A DNA stretch of 64,000 nucleotides, from assembly GCF_000337595.1 (NCBI RefSeq), contig NZ_AOIL01000017.1, forward strand, positions 48,242 through 112,241. The letters are read 5' to 3'. Position 1 is the stretch's first letter; the number at the start of each line of letters is the position of its first letter. The translations under genes and the position numbers were made by a program. Source of the stretch: Natrialba taiwanensis DSM 12281 (GTDB lineage Archaea > Halobacteriota > Halobacteria > Halobacteriales > Natrialbaceae). Below the pieces are notes generated by a model. The model did not search any database and had not been told where the DNA came from. It saw nothing but the letters and a program-made list of their open reading frames with translations. This document shows, one piece after another, positions 1-8,764 of the stretch.

Positions 1-111
1 GCGACCCTCGAAGGGTCGGTCCTCGGCAATCAGGGCGTCAACTTCCTCGCGACGTTAGCCGGTGCGCTCGTCTGTGCGCTGTTGATGATCCCGATCGCCG
101 TGCTCGGGTGA
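1..111 (+). CDS. C-terminal end of a membrane protein (partial)
   Basis: The window opens inside a reading frame that runs 36 codons to a TGA at 109-111. The residues are mostly hydrophobic and end in a likely membrane segment (FLATLAGALVCALLMIPIAV) that finishes at the C-terminus. This fits the last transmembrane helix of a transporter or other integral membrane protein whose body lies upstream of the window. The family cannot be named from this fragment. The 147 bases that follow, up to the next gene, show no clear feature. Confidence 0.6.
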   Translation, partial: ATLEGSVLGNQGVNFLATLAGALVCALLMIPIAVLG

Positions 112-258
112 TGTGGGATATAGGCAGATGCTGCTTCGCACACCGAAGTCGGCAGTGACGAGAATGTCATCCATATTCCAGACGGGAGAGTTCCAGCCAG
201 TCTCGAGCCGACGACGCCGGGAACGTCAACCGTGTGTTGCCGACTCTCGTCCCAGCTA

Positions 259-543
259 TTACGATACCACTCTCTGTAGCGACAGTATCACCAGCATCGC
301 GAGTATGCCGATTGCAGTTACCCGTAAGGCGCTCGCTACGTACCGTTGGTCCGTCGGAAGCAGTTCAGCAATCCCAGACAGCCCCGCTGCGAACGCGATC
401 ACAAGCGTAGCGACTAATCCGCTAGTATGCAGGAGTTCGAAATAGGCGTATATACTAACGAGTGCAAGTGCGGTTCCAAGCGATATACGAGCCGATTCCC
501 ATCCACTCGGCTCGGAAAACAGCTCCTTTGGCTTGATTTCCAT
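259..543 (-). CDS. Small hypothetical membrane protein
   Basis: A 94-residue protein with a short hydrophilic N-terminus followed by about three hydrophobic stretches (roughly residues 23-38, 43-62 and 73-90), so probably a small integral membrane protein. The ATG start has AT-rich TATA-like sequence upstream on the minus strand at about 556-565 and 582-590. Base composition here is visibly lower in GC than most of the window, which could mean recent acquisition. I do not recognise a family. It converges with the partial gene at the left edge. Confidence 0.55.
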   Translation of the reverse strand: MEIKPKELFSEPSGWESARISLGTALALVSIYAYFELLHTSGLVATLVIAFAAGLSGIAELLPTDQRYVASALRVTAIGILAMLVILSLQRVVS

Positions 544-700
544 TTCGACGACCTAGTTAAAATGCTCTGAAACTGAATTGATAAATATACCGTTCTGACA
601 CCGTTCTCGTGTCTGGTGACGAGACATCCGTCCACAGTACGGATCGACGAGCCGTAATCGAGATGGGAAGGATTTTCTCGCTCGGAAGCTACGCCACCCG

Positions 701-710
701 GTATATATAC
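701..710 (+). promoter_or_regulatory. TATA box of the 731 gene
   Basis: The sequence gtatatatac is centred about 26 nt before the ATG at 731. This is the spacing expected for an archaeal TATA box driving a leaderless mRNA. Confidence 0.6.
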
Positions 711-730
711 GCCCGGTCGAGACATCGGGT

Positions 731-1813
731 ATGGGATCGAGACGTGCATTCGTTCGGCGCGCGACCGCGGCCCTTGGCAGTCTTTCATTGATCGGCCAGG
801 CCGCCGGCAGCGACCGAACGCAGTCGTCCGCACAGGACAGTCCGAACGCAAACACGGCGGCGCGCACCGCTTCACGAGCAACCGGTCAGACCGACCGTTC
901 GTCGGCCGGAACGACTCTTACCGCCAGCGCCAACCGCACCGCCCTCCAGGCCGCCCGCATTCCGGCCCACCTCAGGCCGCTCATCGCCGAACTCGAACGG
1001 CGACTTGACGGCGTTTCACTCACCGATCTCGAGCACGCCACCGGCACTGCGACCGTTGCAGGTGCCACCCCCCTCGCGGGCGCAGCCGTCGTCACTGGCT
1101 CGCTCTCTCGAGCCGCCCTCCGTGCGGAACTGACCGACCGCGAGTTCACCGCCGTTGCAGAGCGCGGGGACGGCCAGCCCTCCTCTCAATCCACCGAGCG
1201 GTTCGTCGATGACGAGTTCGCCGTCGCGCTCGCGGACGATGCAGTCGTCCTCGGCTACGACGCGCGGTCGGCGACCGGAACGAGAACGCAGTCACCCGCC
1301 CTCACACACGTCGACGCGGCCCTCGAGAGTCGTGCGGGCGAGTCGTCGCTGTCGGCAACGGCGTCCGCGTCGACGACCGCCTCGACGCCGACGGCAACGA
1401 CCCTCCCACGTCGGACAACCGCCCACAAACTCGCAGGGACGCTATCGGGAGATGTTGTCGGTGCCGGCACACTCGACGGCCGAACTCGCGCCCTCCTCAA
1501 ATACGCACTCAACGGGGCGTCCGAAACGGACGCACTATTTGCCGTCATCGATGCAGCTGAGGCCATCGGAACCGCCGCGACGGTGCACTCCGCCGACCGA
1601 ACGACGGTAACCTACGGCGTCGTCGCCGATCCGTCACAGCTATCGACCGACACCGTCGCAGCAGCACTCGAAACGGACCGTGAGGACGCCACTGCGCTCC
1701 GGAACGTCCGCGTCGAGCGAGAGCGCGGCAGCCGCCTGTTCCGCGCTACCGCCACCGTCGACACCGAGACGGCCCTGCAGGCTCACGCCACGACCATCGG
1801 CATCCAGCGCTGA
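731..1813 (+). CDS. Hypothetical Tat-exported protein
   Basis: A 360-residue protein that opens with a twin-arginine-like signal (RRAFVRRATAALGSLSLIG), so it is probably exported folded, as is usual in haloarchaea. The mature part is rich in Ala, Thr and Asp, with a Ser/Thr-rich low-complexity stretch around residues 205-225. No catalytic motif was recognised. The ATG is fixed by a TATA box 26 nt upstream. It looks like a haloarchaeal hypothetical protein. The 165 bases after it, before dnaG ends on the other strand, hold a TATA-like palindrome at about 1886-1895 but no gene I can support. Confidence 0.7.
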   Translation: MGSRRAFVRRATAALGSLSLIGQAAGSDRTQSSAQDSPNANTAARTASRATGQTDRSSAGTTLTASANRTALQAARIPAHLRPLIAELERRLDGVSLTDLEHATGTATVAGATPLAGAAVVTGSLSRAALRAELTDREFTAVAERGDGQPSSQSTERFVDDEFAVALADDAVVLGYDARSATGTRTQSPALTHVDAALESRAGESSLSATASASTTASTPTATTLPRRTTAHKLAGTLSGDVVGAGTLDGRTRALLKYALNGASETDALFAVIDAAEAIGTAATVHSADRTTVTYGVVADPSQLSTDTVAAALETDREDATALRNVRVERERGSRLFRATATVDTETALQAHATTIGIQR

Positions 1814-1978
1814 ACTCGACTACAACAGCGACAACAGATAGTGACGGATGGAAGACACGAAGTAGATCTTTCACAGCGGGTTGAGCCGTATATAGCCGCG
1901 CGTGATCTCTCCATCCATCGTTCGCCTCCGATAGAGAGGGATGGAACGTACACAACGCGGAGAGCCGCCACCGAGATC

Positions 1979-3454
1979 CTACTCCGGCGGTTCGGACGCG
2001 ACGTCTTCTACCGCGTGAATCTGTACGCTCGTCGGTCGCTTCGTAAACTGTCCTAGCGACCGCGTGATAATCCGCTCGACGCCTCGATCGGCCGCCAGAT
2101 CGAGCACCTGTTGACTGAGGATCCCATCTAACACGATCGTCGTCGGGACCGACTCGAGTTCAGCGAGTTCGTCTCCCACTGAACTCGCGTCCGCTTCGGC
2201 GATGATATCGTTCTCGGCATCGAGAAACCGGACGCGGTCGGTGTTCGAGCGGATAATCGCCGTTGCGTGTTCGTATACGGTTTCGAGCGACTGGTCGTCG
2301 GCCGTTGCCGAGTCGGGCTGACGGGCGTGGGCGTGTGTGTTCGGGGTGGACGAGGTCGTTGTGTCGGCGGTGCCGTGCGTTTCGGTTTCGGCATCGTCCT
2401 CGGTCGTCGAGGGGTGGGTAGCCGTTGTGGGTTCGGCGAGTGCGTTCTCGGCTGTGTTCTGGGCATCGGCCGCCTTTGCGGACGAGGGAGGTCCAGATGT
2501 GTGGGAAGTGCCTTCGGCGGTGGTGTTGGATGCAGTATCAGTATCCGTACCGCGGGGGGATTCGACGGGAGACTCGCTGTTGAGACCGGGGGCGGGAGCG
2601 GGACTCGTACTGCCGTCGGTTGCGGCGATGGCTTCGCGGGGTTCATTGAGCCCCGAAACGGTATCGTACGGGACTTTGTTCCGGAGGGCGGTAAACAGTT
2701 GGTGGTGGTCGAGTTCTTCGACGGAGGTGCCCGAGGGGGCGAAGGCGACGTAGTCGACGTCGCCGACCTGTGAGAGTTCTTCGAGGATGAGGTCGCCGCC
2801 GCGGTCGCCGTCAAGGAACGCGGTGACGGTGCGGTGGGCCGTGAGGTCGGCGATGGGGTCGGGGACGTTCGTGCCTTCGACGGCGATGGCGTTTTTGACG
2901 CCGTACTTGAGCAGGGTAAGGACGTCAGAGCGGCCTTCGACGACGATGATGGCGTCGCTGTCGGTGACACGCGGACCGGCGGGGAAGCCGTCGTATTCGG
3001 TGATGTCTTCGACGCGGACGTGTTGGCGCACCTCGGTGAGGATTTCTTCGGAGGACATGACGGAGTCGTCGAAGCCGGTCCGGAGCAGTTCCTTCGCGCG
3101 GTCGACGACTTCCTTGCGTTTGGCTGCCCGTACGTCTTCGATTTCGCTGACGTCGAGGGTTGCCCGGCAGGGGCCGACGCGAGTAATCGTTTCGAGCGAG
3201 GCGGCGAGCGTCGCGGTTTCGACTTTGTCCAGACTCGTCGCAATGGTGACGTTGCCGTGGGATTGGCCCTGCGTGCTCGTGATTTCAACATCGATACGGC
3301 CGACTTTCTGTGATTGGCGGAGATCGCGCAGATCGAGTTCGTCGCCGAGCAGGCCTTCGGTCTGCCCGAAGATAGCGCCGACGACGTCGCTGCGCTCGAC
3401 GACCCCGTCAGCCGTGACGTCCGCGTGAATGAGGTATTTCGAGGTGTCTTCCAT
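1979..3454 (-). CDS. dnaG: DnaG-type primase (archaeal, TOPRIM)
   Basis: A 491-residue archaeal DnaG homologue. In archaea this protein is a TOPRIM enzyme associated with RNA degradation (exosome) and possibly primer synthesis. The N-terminal archaeal DnaG domain is at about residues 1-160. The TOPRIM core follows, with the glutamate motif VVEGRSD near 171-177 and the Asp motif FLDGDRGG near 214-221. Residues about 280-395 form a Ser/Thr/Ala/Asp-rich low-complexity linker, longer than needed for catalysis, before a conserved C-terminal domain (about 396-491). The ATG is the first good start. AT-rich promoter-like DNA lies 60-160 nt upstream on the minus strand. Confidence 0.93.
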   Translation of the reverse strand: MEDTSKYLIHADVTADGVVERSDVVGAIFGQTEGLLGDELDLRDLRQSQKVGRIDVEITSTQGQSHGNVTIATSLDKVETATLAASLETITRVGPCRATLDVSEIEDVRAAKRKEVVDRAKELLRTGFDDSVMSSEEILTEVRQHVRVEDITEYDGFPAGPRVTDSDAIIVVEGRSDVLTLLKYGVKNAIAVEGTNVPDPIADLTAHRTVTAFLDGDRGGDLILEELSQVGDVDYVAFAPSGTSVEELDHHQLFTALRNKVPYDTVSGLNEPREAIAATDGSTSPAPAPGLNSESPVESPRGTDTDTASNTTAEGTSHTSGPPSSAKAADAQNTAENALAEPTTATHPSTTEDDAETETHGTADTTTSSTPNTHAHARQPDSATADDQSLETVYEHATAIIRSNTDRVRFLDAENDIIAEADASSVGDELAELESVPTTIVLDGILSQQVLDLAADRGVERIITRSLGQFTKRPTSVQIHAVEDVASEPPE

Positions 3455-3678
3455 GGGAGATCTGCCCCGGTATGGGGCGCGGTGACGCGAGAGACGCGTA
3501 CAGAGACCGGTTTACTGAATAATTGGTTCGTGAGCGGCAAATAGCTGTTGACATGCGAAACTACCGTTCGGTCGGTTGGGGATCGAACGACGTGTCGAGG
3601 ATCAACACACAAAAATATAGATGAACTGAGCGGTTGTGTACGGAGTCGGCAGAAGGGCGATCGTTCCGAGCCGGCCGG

Positions 3679-4692
3679 TCAGCGGACGGGGCGGGGAGAG
3701 AACCAGTACCAGTAGGCCGTGACGGCGAGCAAGACGGTGAGTCCGCCGAGGAAAAAGAGCAGTCCCGGCGGCATGTTCGTCAGAAGGGGGTCCGTAACGT
3801 CGGTTGTGAACCCCTGTACGTGATCGACGATATCGGTCGCGAAATCGTGAACGCGATCGATGATCCCGTCGTTGCCTCCGGTGTCGCCGTGGGATGCGCC
3901 CGGATCGGACGCGTCGGTGCCGGTAGCGTTGTGCGAGTCGTTCGGAGTGACGTCGGTGCCGGCACCGCCGTCGGCCGCGTCGGCCGTTCCGTTCGAATCG
4001 GCGGTTCCGTTCGAATGGCCGCCGTCGGTTCCCGCGATCTCGACGTCCGTCTCATCGGCACCGCTACTGTTCGAATCAGTTCCGACGCCGGTATCCGCAT
4101 CGCCGCTCGTCGACTCCGCCTGGTTTCCGCCCCCACTACCGCTTCCCTGTTCGCCGGCCTCCCGGCCCGACCCCGGCGAATCGGCCTGATCCGGTGAAGC
4201 CGAATCGTCCGAAATCCAAAACGGTGCCGACTGCCCGCCGGTGGACGATGCTCCGGCCCACCGAGCCACGCCGTACTGAACGAGCAGGCTTCCGCCGACG
4301 AGCGCACCGACTCCGCCGATAAGGCGCGAAAGAGCCGTTTTGAGTCGCGAGCCGGTCGACTCGTCGCTCGTCACGATCAACGGGCCGTCGGTCGTGGCGT
4401 AGACGCTCATCTCGTTGCCGCGCGAGGAGTACCAGGTGTCGACAACCTCGACGAGACCGGCGTCCTCTAAGTTCTCCAGGTGGTACCGAACGTTCTGGAT
4501 CGACGAATCGATCGCTTCGGCGATATCGCTCGGCGTTCCAGGCTCCCCATCGAGACAGGAGTAGATTTGGCGAGCCGTCGTCGAAGACAGCGCGCTGAAC
4601 ACCGCGTCAGCGTCCTCGCCCTCGAGGTCGACGATTCGGGGTTGCCCGTCCTGGGCGGGTGTCTCGCTCCGGCGTGGAAACAGACGGGCCAT
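3679..4692 (-). CDS. Membrane-anchored helix-turn-helix regulator
   Basis: A 337-residue protein. The N-terminus (about residues 20-90) is an ArsR-like winged helix, with text typical of haloarchaeal HTH regulators (ARQIYSCLDGEPGTPSDIAE, then VRYHLENLEDAGLVEVV). A hydrophobic segment (about 120-140) follows, then a long Ser/Gly/Asp/Asn-rich acidic stretch (about 150-285), and a final membrane helix before a short basic tail. This suggests a DNA-binding head held at the membrane with an external or linker loop. I chose ATG 4692 because an upstream in-frame ATG at 4725 would overlap the likely TATA element (about 4725-4732). Repeated operator-like elements lie just upstream. Confidence 0.75.
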   Translation of the reverse strand: MARLFPRRSETPAQDGQPRIVDLEGEDADAVFSALSSTTARQIYSCLDGEPGTPSDIAEAIDSSIQNVRYHLENLEDAGLVEVVDTWYSSRGNEMSVYATTDGPLIVTSDESTGSRLKTALSRLIGGVGALVGGSLLVQYGVARWAGASSTGGQSAPFWISDDSASPDQADSPGSGREAGEQGSGSGGGNQAESTSGDADTGVGTDSNSSGADETDVEIAGTDGGHSNGTADSNGTADAADGGAGTDVTPNDSHNATGTDASDPGASHGDTGGNDGIIDRVHDFATDIVDHVQGFTTDVTDPLLTNMPPGLLFFLGGLTVLLAVTAYWYWFSPRPVR

Positions 4693-4732
4693 ATCGGTTG
4701 TATTCTCATTCTCTCGCCGACACATATACTCC

Positions 4733-4770
4733 TTTTCCTACGTGAAAGAGCGATTTTACCTACGAGAAAA
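4733..4770. promoter_or_regulatory. Two direct operator-like repeats
   Basis: Two related elements, TTTTCCTACGTGAAA (4733-4747) and TTTTACCTACGAGAAAA (4754-4770), lie about 21 bp apart immediately upstream of the TATA region of the HTH membrane regulator and about 100 bp from the divergent gene at 4868. Each has TTT...AAA arms around a shared CTACG core. The position suggests autoregulatory binding sites. Confidence 0.45.
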
Positions 4771-4834
4771 CGCAAGAAGGAGTCGACCTGCCGTATCGAA
4801 GATCATCTGTCTTCAATACCGGCTATCGAAGGAA

Positions 4835-4842
4835 AGTTATTA
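4835..4842 (+). promoter_or_regulatory. TATA box of the symporter operon
   Basis: The sequence agttatta is centred about 29 nt before the ATG at 4868, as expected for a leaderless transcript starting the DUF3311/symporter pair. Confidence 0.5.
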
Positions 4843-4867
4843 CTCGTCGAGGCTGCGACCAGCGAGT

Positions 4868-5185
4868 ATGGGGTCTCTCGAACTCGCCGGCTGGATCACG
4901 GTCGGTGTCGTCCTCTGTGCGCTCGCAATTCCGTGGTTCCTGTGGGGGAACAGCACCGTCGTCGCCGGCTTGCCTGTGTGGCTCTGGTGGCACGTCGGCT
5001 GGATGGGACTCGCGTCGGTTGTCTTCTGGTATTTCGCCCGCCATGCGTGGGGACTCGGTATCGGCATTGATCCGGGGCCGAATTCGAGTCCGGGTCCGGA
5101 TCCGGAACCGAAACCGGAACAGAAATCGAAACCAAAACCGGCCGACGCTGAACTCGAATCTGAACGGCGAGGTGAGCCACCGTGA
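4868..5185 (+). CDS. DUF3311-type small membrane protein, symporter partner
   Basis: A 105-residue protein with two hydrophobic segments (about residues 4-24 and 36-60) and a hydrophilic C-terminus rich in Pro, Glu and Lys. Small two-helix proteins of the DUF3311 type are commonly encoded just before sodium:solute symporters and may help their assembly or activity. Here the stop codon overlaps the GTG start of the symporter by 4 bases (GTGA), showing translational coupling. ATG 4868 is preferred over longer in-frame starts because it begins the hydrophobic part and has a TATA box at the right spacing. Confidence 0.75.
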   Translation: MGSLELAGWITVGVVLCALAIPWFLWGNSTVVAGLPVWLWWHVGWMGLASVVFWYFARHAWGLGIGIDPGPNSSPGPDPEPKPEQKSKPKPADAELESERRGEPP

Positions 5186-6666
5186 CGCTGTCGGCACAAC
5201 TCGGGATCGTCGTCGGCTATCTCGTCCTGGCGCTGCTGATCGGACTCAGCGCGTACCGGCTGACGGATCGAACCGCAGCAGACTTCTACCTCGCGAGCCG
5301 AACGCTCGGAACGGTCGTTCTCCTCTTTACGACCTTTGCCACGCTACTCTCGGCGTTTACGTTCTTCGCCGGCCCGAACATCGCCTACCACGAAGGACCG
5401 GAGTGGATACTGGTCATGGGGCTGATGGACGGCATCATCTTCGCCATCCTCTGGTACGCCATCGGCTACAAACAGTGGCTCCTCGGCCAGCAGTACGACT
5501 ACGTTACGCTGGGCGAGATGCTTGGCGACCGATTCGGCTCCGGGCTGCTTCGGGGCCTTATCGCGGCCGTCAGTCTGCTCTGGCTCTTTCCGTACGTCAT
5601 GCTTCAGCAAGTCGGTGCCGGCACGGCCCTGGAAACGCTGACCGACGGCGCGATACCGTACTGGGCGGGCGCAGGGCTGATTACGGCATTTATGATCCTC
5701 TACGTCGTTCTCGCCGGGATGCGCGGGATCGCCTGGACCGACACCCTGCAGGGCGCGTTCATGCTCGTCGCCACCTGGGTCGCGATGCTCTGGCTCCTGA
5801 CCGTCGTCGGCGGACCGACCAGCGCCACGGCGGCGCTCGAAACCGAGGCGGCCGCCCACGTCGCGCTCGGAAGCGACCACTACACGCCCCAGTGGATGCT
5901 TTCGAGGGCGCTCGTGATCGGCTTCGGCGTCGCCATGTTCCCGCAGGTCAACCAGCGCTTTTTCGCCGCCGGCTCGCGGACCGTTCTGAAGCGATCGTTC
6001 GCGCTCTGGCCGATTCTCTGCGTGCTCCTGTTCGTCCCCTCGTTCATGATCGGTGCATGGGCACACGGTCTCGACGTGACGGTTCCGGCCGACGGAAACG
6101 TCCTCCCTCTCGTCCTCACCGAGTTCACCCCAGGCTGGTTCGCCGCGCTGGTCATCGCCGGCGCAATGGCCGCGATGATGTCGTCCTCGGACTCGATGTT
6201 GCTGTCCGGCTCGTCGTACTTCACGCGCGATCTCTACCGCCCGCTCGCCGAGTTCAGCGAGCGCGACGTGTCCGAGCGTCGCGAGGATCTGATCGCCCGC
6301 GTCGGCGTCGTCGTCTTCGCGACGGCGGCGTTCCTCGTCAGTCTCGTGAACCCGGCAACGCTGTTCGAACTCGGCGATGCGGCCTTTAGCGGGTTCGCCC
6401 AGCTCGCACTGCCGGTGTTGGCCGCGCTCTACTGGCGGCGGACGACGCGAGCGGGGATCGGAGCCGGAATCCTCCTCAGCCAGGCGTTCTACCTGTCGAG
6501 TCACTTTACGACGGTCGTTCCCGGCACGTACGCGGGATGGTCGGCTGGGGTCGTCGGCATGGCACTCGGACTGGCCGCGACCGTCGCGGTGTCGCTGGTG
6601 ACGACGCCGGCGGCGGCCGAACGACGCGCACTGTACTTCGACCGGAACGAGACCGGCGCGGAGTGA
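5182..6666 (+). CDS. Sodium:solute symporter (SSS family)
   Basis: A 494-residue, strongly hydrophobic protein with about 13 predicted membrane helices, the normal size for SSS transporters. It carries the family-typical N-terminal region (ADFYLASRTLG, then FTFFAGPNIAYHEG) and a serine-rich segment in the middle helices (AMMSSSDSMLLSGSSYFTRD). SSS proteins use the sodium gradient to import solutes such as organic acids, sugars or amino acids. The substrate cannot be told from sequence alone. The GTG start overlaps the preceding DUF3311-like gene by 4 bases, so the two are co-translated. Confidence 0.88.
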   Translation: MTLSAQLGIVVGYLVLALLIGLSAYRLTDRTAADFYLASRTLGTVVLLFTTFATLLSAFTFFAGPNIAYHEGPEWILVMGLMDGIIFAILWYAIGYKQWLLGQQYDYVTLGEMLGDRFGSGLLRGLIAAVSLLWLFPYVMLQQVGAGTALETLTDGAIPYWAGAGLITAFMILYVVLAGMRGIAWTDTLQGAFMLVATWVAMLWLLTVVGGPTSATAALETEAAAHVALGSDHYTPQWMLSRALVIGFGVAMFPQVNQRFFAAGSRTVLKRSFALWPILCVLLFVPSFMIGAWAHGLDVTVPADGNVLPLVLTEFTPGWFAALVIAGAMAAMMSSSDSMLLSGSSYFTRDLYRPLAEFSERDVSERREDLIARVGVVVFATAAFLVSLVNPATLFELGDAAFSGFAQLALPVLAALYWRRTTRAGIGAGILLSQAFYLSSHFTTVVPGTYAGWSAGVVGMALGLAATVAVSLVTTPAAAERRALYFDRNETGAE

Positions 6667-6710
6667 CGAGAGCGACACACCGAAAGGACCCACCGCCGTA
6701 TCCACGGGCG

Positions 6711-7424
6711 ATGCCAACCGATCTCCCTGCAGCCCTCGCCGAAACCTGGCGACCGCTCGGCACCCGAACCGGACAGACCACCGTCCTGGTGGCGTCGATC
6801 ACCGCCGAGACGACGCTGTACGAACCGGTCGAGACGACGCCCGCCGCCTCGCTCGGTCCGAGCGACGTTCCGCTCCGATCGCTGTTCGCCGTCGATCTGT
6901 CGATTTCCCCGTCGCTGTCGACCGTCGGCATCGCGCCCGACGCCGTGCTTTCGAAAGCCGCGCCGAAGGCGAAAGCGCAGTTCGTCGATACTCTCACGGA
7001 CGAGGGACTCACGATCGACGGCACCCGGGAGACGCTCGAGTTCGAGGGCCCGAACGGGAAGGCGGGACGCTGGTACGTCCTCGACGTGGCCTATCCGGTC
7101 CCCGCCCCGGCGAGCGATCGAGGCGACCGGGAGCACGGTGACAGAGCCGAAACCGAAACCGAGTCCGAGTCCGAGAGCACGGACAACGCGACGGACGGAA
7201 CCGGACTCACACACCTCGACGCCGAAGCCAACGTCGCCGTCTGGCCGACCGAAACGAGCTACGGCGTCGCCGGCGGCGTCCTCCCGCTCGAATCGACCAC
7301 CGTCGCAAGCGGGACCATCGAAACCGCTCCCGAACGCGACCGCGAGACGATTTCCGAACTCGTTCGGACCGTCGAGTTCAGCCGGGACGCGGACGAAGGC
7401 ACGGAGGAACACACCGACGACTAG
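6711..7424 (+). CDS. Conserved haloarchaeal hypothetical protein
   Basis: A 237-residue soluble, acidic protein without membrane segments. The ATG at 6711 begins the sensible sequence (MPTDLPAALAETWRPLG); the open frame upstream is the shadow of the symporter end. A Glu/Ser/Thr-rich insertion around residues 140-165 is built from GAAACC/GAGTCC-type repeats and looks like a local expansion. No family or catalytic motif was recognised. It follows the symporter by 44 bases and may share its transcript. Confidence 0.7.
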   Translation: MPTDLPAALAETWRPLGTRTGQTTVLVASITAETTLYEPVETTPAASLGPSDVPLRSLFAVDLSISPSLSTVGIAPDAVLSKAAPKAKAQFVDTLTDEGLTIDGTRETLEFEGPNGKAGRWYVLDVAYPVPAPASDRGDREHGDRAETETESESESTDNATDGTGLTHLDAEANVAVWPTETSYGVAGGVLPLESTTVASGTIETAPERDRETISELVRTVEFSRDADEGTEEHTDD

Positions 7425-7474
7425 TCCGGTATGGATAGTCCCGGCGCACCAACGCGGTCCCGCCGGACACCAAT

Positions 7475-7483
7475 ACTGTTAGG
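7475..7483 (+). promoter_or_regulatory. TATA-like box of the 7508 gene
   Basis: The sequence actgttagg is centred about 29 nt before the ATG at 7508, consistent with a near-leaderless start. Confidence 0.45.
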
Positions 7484-7507
7484 GGCGAACCCGCCCAAGT
7501 CGGGGCC

Positions 7508-8419
<912 letters not shown>

Positions 8420-8539
8420 CCGCCGGGTCGGAGTTCGTCGACGACCGGTGACGGGCACGGTGTCGACGACGACAATCGGGCGGCGACCGGGCCGCTACGA
8501 CGCGAAACACCTAACACCGATCCACTGGAATGACACTAT

Positions 8540-8620
8540 ATGACCGATTCCGTCGCGGTCGTGCCCGTGGCCAGTCAGTCTGATGGCCCGCGCGAGACGG
8601 TGTTCGTAGGGGCCCCGTAG
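8540..8620 (+). CDS. Candidate Val-rich leader peptide ahead of valS
   Basis: An ATG at 8540 opens a 26-codon frame ending in TAG (8618-8620): six of 26 residues are valine, four of them within MTDSVAVVPVA, with two more near the end (VFV). It lies between the CARF-like gene and valS, on the valS strand, and its stop falls in the loop of a small GC hairpin (8607-8628). The arrangement recalls amino-acid-responsive leader peptides. Val codons are common in GC-rich DNA, and the TATA-like sequence here (about 8534-8541) does not clearly place a start upstream of the ORF, so this remains a candidate. Confidence 0.35.
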   Translation: MTDSVAVVPVASQSDGPRETVFVGAP

Positions 8621-8628
8621 CCCCCCTA
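8607..8628 (+). promoter_or_regulatory. GC hairpin and C-tract in the valS leader
   Basis: TAGGGG (8607-8612) can pair with CCCCTA (8623-8628) over a 10-nt loop that contains the leader-peptide stop. The DNA immediately around it is unusually C-rich (8613-8638). The 5' arm is the coding DNA for the last leader residues, so ribosome position would affect folding. Confidence 0.35.
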
Positions 8629-8764
8629 TCCCCCCCCTGTTTCGACGGATGTATTGTCGGCGACCAGCATTCACCGAGCAACGACCGGTATCAGCAATGG
8701 ATCACAGTCACTGCTACATCGCACTGACGACGTATCGACGACGCCCGATTCGGGCGGTGAGAGC

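Noticed and set aside
1886..1895. TATA-like palindrome between the Tat protein gene and dnaG as a promoter of a new gene
   Set aside because: No start codon with a sensible frame lies 25-30 nt on either side; an RNA gene cannot be excluded but is not supported.
5344..6717. A 457-codon minus-strand frame over the symporter
   Set aside because: Arg/Glu/Asp-rich reverse image of hydrophobic codons; no features.
8654..8764. TTG-initiated N-terminal extension of valS
   Set aside because: The 37 residues are low complexity and precede the conserved start; ATG 8765 is the simpler choice.
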